Source of the DNA: a virus
Reading direction: 5' to 3' (one strand)
IMG/VR virus record: IMGVR_UViG_3300042923_001163
Coordinates: 1-46,440 of that record
DNA: 46,440 nucleotides
Below, in pieces: positions 41,113 through 46,440 of the stretch. Both the position numbers and the translations under genes were made by a program. The notes below the pieces were generated by a model. The model did no database searches. It was given only the letters and a program-made list of their open reading frames with translations, and was not told where the DNA came from. Positions within the stretch are counted from its first letter, which is position 1. Each line of letters opens with the position of its first letter.

Positions 41113-41871
41113 CTATGACTCACTCTTAAACAAAACTTGATTATTTGTATTCTCTATTTCTCTAAGTATCTTGCCTTGAGCTTTCCAGCTCTTCAGATAT
41201 TCCTTTGCCTTTCCAAAATCAACTCTTGCTGTATTTTTGTAGGAATTAACCTGGAAGTATTCTTTATAATCTCTCCAAACTGCTGCAAATACGCTAGACC
41301 TTAGACTACTATCCTTGTATGATGAGCTGTCCTTTCCTCCCATAGCCTCTATAGCAATGAACTTTGCTATCTCTTGTAGAACTAATTGCTGAGAATAATC
41401 TATAGTCATTGTATTTTCTAAACTCTCTACTCTGCTTTCTATTTGACTAGTAGCAGCTATCAACTCTCCGACCTCCGCATGTATCAAAGATATTACTTTC
41501 ATGTTGTCAGGTTTAATAACTTCTTTTACCCTGAAATAAGAATTAACTAATTCTCTTTGAACTTTCCAAGCTAAATCATCAGTAAAAGATTTCACTAACA
41601 ACAGGTAGCCGCTTTCTGTTATCAGAATCAATTCACGAGCATTACTGCCGACGAAATTCGTTGTCTGTTTGAATTGTTTTAATTCTTCACCTGTTATGTA
41701 GTAGAAATCTTGGTTTTCAACAAAATGTTTTCTGTTGTCTCTAAAATTTCTTCCAGCAGTTCCTTCTGCACGATCATGTAGTAAATCAATATCCCTAAAT
41801 GTCACTACCCTTTGTCCTTTTACTTCTTTAATATCTATTTCTTGGTTATTAATCTGAATTAATTTGCTCAA
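41113..41871 (-). CDS. ORF6N-domain antirepressor
   Basis: A 252-aa protein. Residues about 8-105 are an ORF6N domain (VKGQRVVTFRDIDLLHDRAEGTAGRNFRDNRK region, then LITESGYLLLVKSFTDD). The C-terminal part (to 250) is helical with a region like KilA-C/ANT partners. Proteins of this kind act as antirepressors in phage early operons. It lies in the operon started by the Cro-like gene. Confidence 0.8.
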   Translation of the reverse strand: MSKLIQINNQEIDIKEVKGQRVVTFRDIDLLHDRAEGTAGRNFRDNRKHFVENQDFYYITGEELKQFKQTTNFVGSNARELILITESGYLLLVKSFTDDLAWKVQRELVNSYFRVKEVIKPDNMKVISLIHAEVGELIAATSQIESRVESLENTMTIDYSQQLVLQEIAKFIAIEAMGGKDSSSYKDSSLRSSVFAAVWRDYKEYFQVNSYKNTARVDFGKAKEYLKSWKAQGKILREIENTNNQVLFKSES

Positions 41872-41893
41872 TCTCTAATTCTCCTTTCTATAT

Positions 41894-42124
41894 TTAAGAA
41901 ACCTGAATCTTAACAGTAATTTCTCTATCGCTAACAATGTCATCTACTGTAACTCCAAAAAACTCTGCTAGAATTACTAACTCTTCGATTTTAAAACTCG
42001 ATTGACCATTCTCTTTGTAATTGAATGTACTTTGGGTAACTCCTATTAACTGTCCCAATTGATATTGAGTATATCCATGCAATTCTCTAAGTTTTTTTAC
42101 CTTTGTCCCGATTCTTTCACTCAT
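41894..42124 (-). CDS. Cro-like XRE regulator
   Basis: A 76-aa HTH-XRE protein (LRELHGYTQYQLGQLIGVTQST). Start at ATG 42124 with GGAGGTG ahead. It is divergent from the CI-like repressor and first in the lytic operon, so it is the Cro counterpart. Confidence 0.82.
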   Translation of the reverse strand: MSERIGTKVKKLRELHGYTQYQLGQLIGVTQSTFNYKENGQSSFKIEELVILAEFFGVTVDDIVSDREITVKIQVS

Positions 42125-42164
42125 TTTTTCACCTCCAATTATCAATATCCACCAATATGATTCA

Positions 42165-42193
42165 ATATTATATCAATTTATATCAACTGTCAA
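42165..42193 (-). promoter_or_regulatory. Early lytic promoter with phased operators
   Basis: -35 TTGACA (42193-42188), 17-base spacer, -10 TAATAT (42170-42165). Two direct TTGATATAA repeats (42186-42178 and 42176-42168), 10 bases apart, overlap it and suit repressor binding. Further TTGATA/TATCAA sites cover 42139-42274. Confidence 0.8.
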
Positions 42194-42233
42194 TATATAT
42201 TATTGATATTTTCTATATTTTTATTCATATTTT

Positions 42234-42245
42234 ATTGATATCAAT
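42234..42245. promoter_or_regulatory. Palindromic operator
   Basis: ATTGATATCAAT, a perfect palindrome in the gap between the Cro-like and CI-like genes, sharing TTGATA with the lytic promoter repeats. Likely a common repressor operator. Confidence 0.7.
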
Positions 42246-42348
42246 CATATACATATTGATTAATCAAGTTATTGATAAACTATGTACATACATATGAAAT
42301 ATATTTATTATTAAATATGGAACACTATTAAATATTGGGGGTGTAACG

Positions 42349-42789
42349 ATGTCGCTAGGCGAAAAAGTAAAAAAACTGAGAAGAAAATACGGTTGGACTC
42401 AGGCAGACTTGGCTGAGAAGATTGATAGAAAACAAAATACTATTTCATATATAGAAAATGGCGGCGGGGTTGAAATGGATACTCTTAAAGCTCTTGCAGA
42501 TATATTTAATGTAACCCCGGATTATTTAATGGAAGATGATATAGCTATAACGCCACACACTCAACCTGAGTATGTAGATAGTGATATAATAAATCAAGAT
42601 ACTGATAAATCAAATGTTGAATCAACAAAAGAAACTGATAAATATGATTTCGTTTTTGATATTGTAGCAACAGCTCTAAATAAAATTAATAATCCAGATG
42701 AGCTAGATGATGAGAAGATGGCTTATTTTAAAGCTTTGTTTAAACAGGCAATTGAAAATAAGATAAAGAAAAATAGCACTAATGAATAG
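42349..42789 (+). CDS. CI-like XRE repressor without a visible peptidase domain
   Basis: A 146-aa HTH-XRE protein: HTH residues 5-60 (LRRKYGWTQADLAEKIDRKQNTISYIENG), then an acidic linker and a short helical C-terminus (ELDDEKMAYFKALFKQAIENKIKK). No S24/LexA-type peptidase is present, so RecA-driven self-cleavage is unlikely; induction would need an antirepressor. Good GGGGGTG site ahead of the ATG. A small gene converges on its 3' end. Confidence 0.83.
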   Translation: MSLGEKVKKLRRKYGWTQADLAEKIDRKQNTISYIENGGGVEMDTLKALADIFNVTPDYLMEDDIAITPHTQPEYVDSDIINQDTDKSNVESTKETDKYDFVFDIVATALNKINNPDELDDEKMAYFKALFKQAIENKIKKNSTNE

Positions 42790-42799
42790 TGCTATTTTT
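42769..42799. terminator. Bidirectional terminator
   Basis: AAAAATAGCACT (42769-42780) with its exact complement (42788-42799) and a 7-base loop; it includes the repressor's last codons and the last codons of the convergent 44-aa gene. Confidence 0.85.
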
Positions 42800-42913
42800 C
42801 TTTATGTATTCTATTATTTCACTTTTATCCAGTGCATTTGTGTCTATATTGTTGTTGGTTAAGTATTCAACCAACTCCAATGCTATTTTTTCATACTTTT
42901 CAACTAATGACAT
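42779..42913 (-). CDS. SOS-box-controlled 44-aa protein, convergent to the repressor gene
   Basis: A frame starting at ATG 42913 with GGGGAGGGGC ahead. Helical, acidic (LVEKYEKIALELVEYLTNNN, then ALDKSEIIEYIKKN). Its last codons overlap the repressor gene end by 11 bases. A promoter with a LexA-type box lies about 95 bases upstream (43015-43054). By context it may be a small antirepressor or an antisense unit that lowers repressor levels on DNA damage; no family is recognised. Confidence 0.6.
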   Translation of the reverse strand: MSLVEKYEKIALELVEYLTNNNIDTNALDKSEIIEYIKKNSTIH

Positions 42914-43014
42914 TTAATGCCCCTCCCCAAACCATGCATTGTAAATATGCTTTTTAAATTATACATCCCTTTTTTCACCCAATTGGATTTTTTGATAAAC
43001 TACACATTATTAAC

Positions 43015-43054
43015 ATAATAACACTTTTTTACATGGAAATCAAACATATGTTCG
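43015..43054 (-). promoter_or_regulatory. Promoter with LexA (SOS) box
   Basis: Minus strand: -35 TTGATT (43043-43038), 17-base spacer, -10 TATTAT (43020-43015). The box CGAACATATGTTTG (43054-43041) overlaps the -35 end and is one base from the consensus. It would control the 44-aa gene at 42913. Confidence 0.78.
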
Positions 43055-43659
43055 TTGATACGGTAACAAAAAATCTAAGTTTAGTGAGATATCTAGGCGC
43101 GTCTAAAAATACATAACAAAATAATTAAGTTAACTACGTTAGGAGCTATTTTTTAATTATTATTTTTTTACACACGCTTTTAATTTTTTAACACTTTAAC
43201 TTAGATTTGCATTTGTCCTTTTTATTTGTTTTTTCTCTTTATATTTGTTTTATATTTCTCTATAATTTGTATTTATTTCTCTTATTTTAGTTAGGTTATA
43301 CCCATTTTTCACTATTTGCAATTCATCTAATTTTTTACCATCTTAATTATTACACACTTTTACTGCTCGAGCTTTTAATTTTTGTCTACATTATTGATTA
43401 TACTTCCACTAATTATAAATTTCAACACAATTCCCATATATTAATTGTAAAAAGTCTGTAAATAAAAGCGTGAAGTTGGTAGTAAATTGTAAATGTACGT
43501 TGTATCTTGCAAACCTAAGTCTTAATTATAGTATATCTCATAGATTTTCGCTGTGCACGAACGTTACGACAAATACATAACTTTTTTACAACATTTTCCG
43601 ACTATATTCTACATGGAAAATCGTTTAAAATTAAATTGTGGTTAACTTTAGGGAGGTTT
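43055..43659. other. AT-rich intergenic region
   Basis: About 600 bases, very T-rich on plus in the middle (43140-43400), without a convincing gene on either strand. It holds scattered TTAAC and TTTAG elements; no operators, tRNA or CRISPR repeats are clear. It lies between the immunity genes and the Cys-rich regulator and may be a regulatory or recombination spacer. Confidence 0.5.
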
Positions 43660-43911
43660 ATGAAAGTCTCAATAAAGTTATGGAGAAAAAAGCGCAGAAT
43701 GACACTTGAGCAGCTCTCGAAATCAACTGGTATATCAAAGAGTTACCTTAGCGAAATAGAACACAACTCTGCCAATATATCACTGGCAAAACTAGAAATA
43801 ATTGCTACTGCCCTTGAAGTATGCCCCCTTATCTTGCTAAAATGTCATAGAAGCATTAATTGTTACTACTGTTCATACTTTAAAATGTGTCATGATGAAA
43901 AGCGTGTGTAA
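43660..43911 (+). CDS. XRE regulator with C-terminal Cys cluster
   Basis: An 83-aa protein. Start at ATG 43660 with GGGAGG, not the upstream TTG. HTH residues 5-58 (LWRKKRRMTLEQLSKSTGISKSYLSEIE), then a C-terminal set C-x7-C-x5-C-x2-C-x5-C (ending YCSYFKMCHDEK), able to bind zinc or an iron-sulfur cluster. It lies 74 bases before the serine integrase, so it may control integration in response to metal, redox or partner binding. Confidence 0.7.
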   Translation: MKVSIKLWRKKRRMTLEQLSKSTGISKSYLSEIEHNSANISLAKLEIIATALEVCPLILLKCHRSINCYYCSYFKMCHDEKRV

Positions 43912-43985
43912 TTATTCAATTGTTAACTTAGATTTATATATTTTGTATATATACGAATAAAATTATAGTTTTAGGGGGGTAAATA

Positions 43986-45602
43986 ATGAAGGCAGCTATA
44001 TATAGCCGTAAATCTAAACTGACCGAAAAGGGTGATTCTATAGAGAATCAGATACAGCTCTGCAAAGAGTATGCACAATATAATTTAAAGATAAATGAAT
44101 TCACAGTTTATGAAGATGAAGGCTTCTCTGGTGGGAATACAGAAAGACCTGAATTTCAACGAATGCTTAAAGATGCTAAAAATAAAAGATTTGATGTTAT
44201 TATATGCTATAGGTTAGACCGTATATCCCGTAACATTGCCGACTTCTCTACACTTATAAACGATTTGGAAGATTTAGAGATATCATTTGTAAGTGTTAGG
44301 GAGCAGTTTGATACAAGCACACCTCTTGGCCGTGCTATGATGTATATAGCATCTGTATTTGCTCAATTAGAAAGGGAAACTATAGCAGAGCGTATTAAAG
44401 ATAACATGTTACAGTTAGCACGTTCTGGGCGCTGGCTTGGAGGAAAAACACCTACAGGTTTCGTTTCGGAGCAAATAACTTTCTATGATGAAAACATGAA
44501 TAAGAAAAAAATGTACAAGTTGTCTGAAGTACCTGAAGAGTTAGATTTAGTAAAACTTTTATATGACAAATATATTGAACTTAATGGAATTCACAAACTC
44601 GAGGGTTATCTGTTCGAAAATGATATAAAGTCTAGAAATGGTAATTTCTTTGACAAGTCGGCTTTAGTTTTTATTCTTACCAATCCTGTTTATGCTACGG
44701 CTGATGAAAGGCTGTACGAATATTGCATCTCCAAAAGTATGGATATAGCCTCACCTAAGTCTGATTTTAATGGCAAACATGGACTTATGGTATATAATAA
44801 AAGGCTGCATAAAAAAGATAAAAGAATAAGTATTAAAGATTATTCAGAATGGATTGTAGCTATTGGAAAACATAAAGGGATTATTCCCTCTGAGAAATGG
44901 ATTAGAGCTCAAAACATGTATAATAACAATAAATCTAAGGCTCCTAGAGATGGTACTAGTCAGGTAGCCCTATTAACACCTTTAATTAAGTGTGACTGCT
45001 GTGGGACTTCTTTGAGAATAATGTATAAATCTAAAGAAGATCAATTTGTCCACCATTATTACAAGTGCAGATTGAAAGAGCGTTCCAGGGGAATACAGTG
45101 CAGCATTCCTAATATGAACGGAAAACTTGGAGAAAAAGCAGTAATTGATCAATTAAAGCAACTTGCAGTGAGTAAAGAAATTTTAGAAAAACAGATGAAT
45201 ATAAAAAAGAAACTAAGTGAAAATAATAATAGCAAGAAGTTAGAAAAAAAGCAAACTGAGAGCAGAGTGAAGGAAGTAGAGAAAAACATTAAGAACTTAA
45301 CTCTGCAACTTGCCCAAAACGCTGGTTCAGTAGCATCAAAATATATAATTCAGCAGATAGAAGAACTTGATACGGAATATAAAAATCTAAAAACTAAATT
45401 GGGAACCATAAACGAGCAAACTGAACAGGATTTAATACAACAAATGAATATTGATATTTTGTTTGAAAACCTAATTGATTTTAAAGAAAACTTTGATACA
45501 TGGCCATTCGAAAAGCAAAAGCGTTCTATAGCAAACATATGCAAGGAACTGAGATGGGATGGCAAAAAAGTTAAAATCACACTAAGAGAGCCTATTTTAT
45601 AG
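43986..45602 (+). CDS. Large serine integrase
   Basis: A 538-aa large serine recombinase. Catalytic Ser10 in YSRKS, the resolvase domain to about residue 150 (YRLDRISRN, FAQLERETIAERI), the recombinase domain to 330, a zinc ribbon (KCDCCGTSL ... YKCRLKE ... QCSI) near 338-375, and a coiled coil to 500. It joins attP and attB without host factors. GGGGGGT precedes the ATG. A symmetrical attP candidate follows the gene. Confidence 0.93.
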   Translation: MKAAIYSRKSKLTEKGDSIENQIQLCKEYAQYNLKINEFTVYEDEGFSGGNTERPEFQRMLKDAKNKRFDVIICYRLDRISRNIADFSTLINDLEDLEISFVSVREQFDTSTPLGRAMMYIASVFAQLERETIAERIKDNMLQLARSGRWLGGKTPTGFVSEQITFYDENMNKKKMYKLSEVPEELDLVKLLYDKYIELNGIHKLEGYLFENDIKSRNGNFFDKSALVFILTNPVYATADERLYEYCISKSMDIASPKSDFNGKHGLMVYNKRLHKKDKRISIKDYSEWIVAIGKHKGIIPSEKWIRAQNMYNNNKSKAPRDGTSQVALLTPLIKCDCCGTSLRIMYKSKEDQFVHHYYKCRLKERSRGIQCSIPNMNGKLGEKAVIDQLKQLAVSKEILEKQMNIKKKLSENNNSKKLEKKQTESRVKEVEKNIKNLTLQLAQNAGSVASKYIIQQIEELDTEYKNLKTKLGTINEQTEQDLIQQMNIDILFENLIDFKENFDTWPFEKQKRSIANICKELRWDGKKVKITLREPIL

Positions 45603-45622
45603 GCTCTTCAATTAAACTCTAA

Positions 45623-45670
45623 GTCACCTTTATGTGTAAATAGCTGATGCTGTCTACACATAAAGGTGAC
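45623..45670. other. Candidate attP for the serine integrase
   Basis: Perfect inverted arms GTCACCTTTATGTGTA (45623-45638) and TACACATAAAGGTGAC (45655-45670) with a 16-base centre; total 48 bp, the length of known attP sites of large serine integrases. The central dinucleotide by symmetry would be GA (45646-45647), non-palindromic as needed for direction. It lies 21 bases after the integrase stop. Confidence 0.8.
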
Positions 45671-45703
45671 CAATAATAATAGAAATTAAAAGTTAACCAC
45701 ACA

Positions 45704-45734
45704 AAAAAGGAACTCTAGTTTAGAGTTCCTTTTT
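45704..45734. terminator. Bidirectional terminator
   Basis: AAAAAGGAACTCTA / TAGAGTTCCTTTTT with a 3-base loop. It serves the integrase and the convergent LexA-like operon. The gap 45735-45809 has no gene. Confidence 0.85.
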
Positions 45735-45809
45735 AATTTATTTATTATACTTTACCTTAACTAGATAGCAATGTTCTTTACACAATCTATCATAATTATT
45801 TTTCCCCCA

Positions 45810-46031
45810 TTAGCCTTTGCTCAGTACTTGTAAAGTTCTAGGCATAGTTTCTCTCCAAGTTATATAACCTTTGTCTCTTAATCGCTGTAAATATCCGTGT
45901 AATGTAGATGTTGATTTTAAGCCAGACAACTCCATTAATTCCCTATTTGTCGGAGCTATCCTGTTTTTATCTATATAATCAGTAATAATCTCTAGTATAA
46001 TTTCTTGTTTTTTAGTTAATCTTTCCTTCAT
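45810..46031 (-). CDS. LexA-like DNA-binding domain protein (no peptidase)
   Basis: A 73-aa protein that is only the winged-HTH domain of LexA (LTKKQEIILEIITDYIDKNRIAPTNRE, then recognition helix STSTLHGYLQRLRDKGYI). The C-terminal S24 peptidase/dimer domain is absent; host LexA is about 200 residues. Start at ATG 46031 with AAGGGGGAT ahead. It lies second in an operon whose promoter has a LexA box. It may compete with LexA on SOS boxes or lower its own operon. Confidence 0.78.
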   Translation of the reverse strand: MKERLTKKQEIILEIITDYIDKNRIAPTNRELMELSGLKSTSTLHGYLQRLRDKGYITWRETMPRTLQVLSKG

Positions 46032-46051
46032 TAATCCTATCCCCCTTTGTT

Positions 46052-46315
46052 TTACATCTTCCAGAGCATCCACTTGCAAGTTCCAAGCTCATACTTAAGT
46101 TCAAATACTCTTTCAGTTTTATTTATAACGCTTTGACACTTGAATACTAACATGTGATTGCCTGCAAGCCTTTCCTTATCTACTGTAATAACTCTCCCAA
46201 CTTTTATTACAGTTTCACTCTCATCTTCTTTAGTTACTTTAAATCTAATTGGATGAGGTATTCCAGTTTTCTCAAACCAACAAACCATATCCACTGGCAT
46301 AGCCAACACTTTCAT
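46052..46315 (-). CDS. 87-aa phage protein, first gene of the SOS-box operon
   Basis: Start at ATG 46315 with GTAGGTGGG ahead; the upstream TTG frame would start within the promoter. Beta-rich with conserved-looking MKVLAMPVDMVCWFEKTG and HPIRFKVTKED starts. Similar small proteins occur beside LexA-like genes in Clostridium phages; function unknown. It is directly followed by the LexA-like gene. Confidence 0.65.
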   Translation of the reverse strand: MKVLAMPVDMVCWFEKTGIPHPIRFKVTKEDESETVIKVGRVITVDKERLAGNHMLVFKCQSVINKTERVFELKYELGTCKWMLWKM

Positions 46316-46440
46316 AATCCCACCTACCATTATTTTCTTAGTTAAATATAGTATATAGAACATTTGTTCGTATGTCAACAAAAAAAGAAAAAGGAGCCGG
46401 AGCTCCCTGTACTGGTGGTGGTAACTTAGATATAAAACTT
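46314..46440. repeat. Terminal direct repeat, right copy
   Basis: Identical to positions 1-127. It carries the second copy of the SOS promoter (46350-46378, box 46357-46370) and the last bases of the ATPase gene, showing the circular continuity. Confidence 0.93.

Noticed and set aside
42920-42995. A 20-codon frame (starts MYNLKSIFTM) and another frame ending YNAWFGEGH upstream of the 44-aa gene
   Set aside because: The first has a poor ribosome site and overlaps the start of the better 44-aa frame; the second has no usual start codon.
43540-43570. Third LexA box near ACGAACGTTACG
   Set aside because: The half-sites touch without the four-base spacer of the CGAAC-N4-GTTCG consensus.
1-46440. 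tRNA genes, CRISPR arrays, rRNA, insertion sequences, retroelements (DGR)
   Set aside because: No cloverleaf with CCA-type ends, no spaced direct repeats of 25-40 bp, no transposase and no reverse transcriptase motif (YxDD) was seen.

Overview
The window is a complete low-GC Firmicute mobile genome, most likely the circular form of a temperate siphovirus of Clostridium or a close relative. The host call rests on AT-rich codon use, strong GGAGG ribosome sites, HK97-type head genes, a P27-type small terminase and the general look of the proteins. The first 127 bases (1-127) recur exactly as the last 127 (46314-46440), so the sequence is a circle of 46,313 bp with an assembly-style overlap. An intact, symmetrical attP-like site beside the serine integrase agrees with a circular, unintegrated form.

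Layout. (1) 25-7158, plasmid-like module: a VirB4/HerA-type ATPase with two small membrane proteins, a ParM actin-like partition operon with two related ribbon-helix-helix proteins and a phased palindrome array, a XerC/D-like tyrosine recombinase, and a replication-relaxation family protein. (2) 7254-8626, a two-gene accessory unit with a DUF6932-like nucleotidyltransferase. (3) 8864-10744, lysis: amidase endolysin, holin and a secreted protein. (4) 10792-23691, tail and connector genes, including a canonical -1 frameshift (A AAA AAC) in the tail chaperone and a tail-fibre protein ending in an SGNH hydrolase. A radical SAM plus DNA-binding-protein cargo interrupts the tail genes. (5) 23694-29709, head and packaging: capsid, ClpP-type protease, portal, large and small terminase, HNH endonuclease. 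(6) 29880-34585, a short tyrosine recombinase, a GIY-YIG protein, a sigma-region-4-like late regulator, a MazG-like protein and many small genes. (7) 34623-39202, DNA cytosine methyltransferase, DnaB helicase and a replisome-organizer protein whose gene carries four GTCACG iterons at exact 12-bp spacing. (8) 39255-43911, small early genes, ORF6N antirepressor, divergent Cro/CI-like repressors and an AT-rich control region. (9) 43986-46315, large serine integrase, attP candidate, a LexA-DNA-binding-domain-only protein and a small SOS-box-controlled gene.

How it may work together: the integrase and attP allow integration, while ParM/RHH and the relaxation-type protein suggest a plasmid-like state is also possible (a phage-plasmid or hybrid). 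Two LexA-box-like sites sit in good sigma-A-type promoters. One drives the 46315 operon that ends in the LexA-like mini-protein. The other drives a 44-aa gene running head-on into the 3' end of the CI-like repressor gene, which has no visible self-cleavage domain. This suggests an SOS-responsive induction switch built from small proteins, the most interesting hypothesis here. Structural and replication genes are nearly all on the minus strand; the CI-like repressor, the Cys-rich regulator, the serine integrase, the relaxation-type gene and two tiny peptides are on plus.
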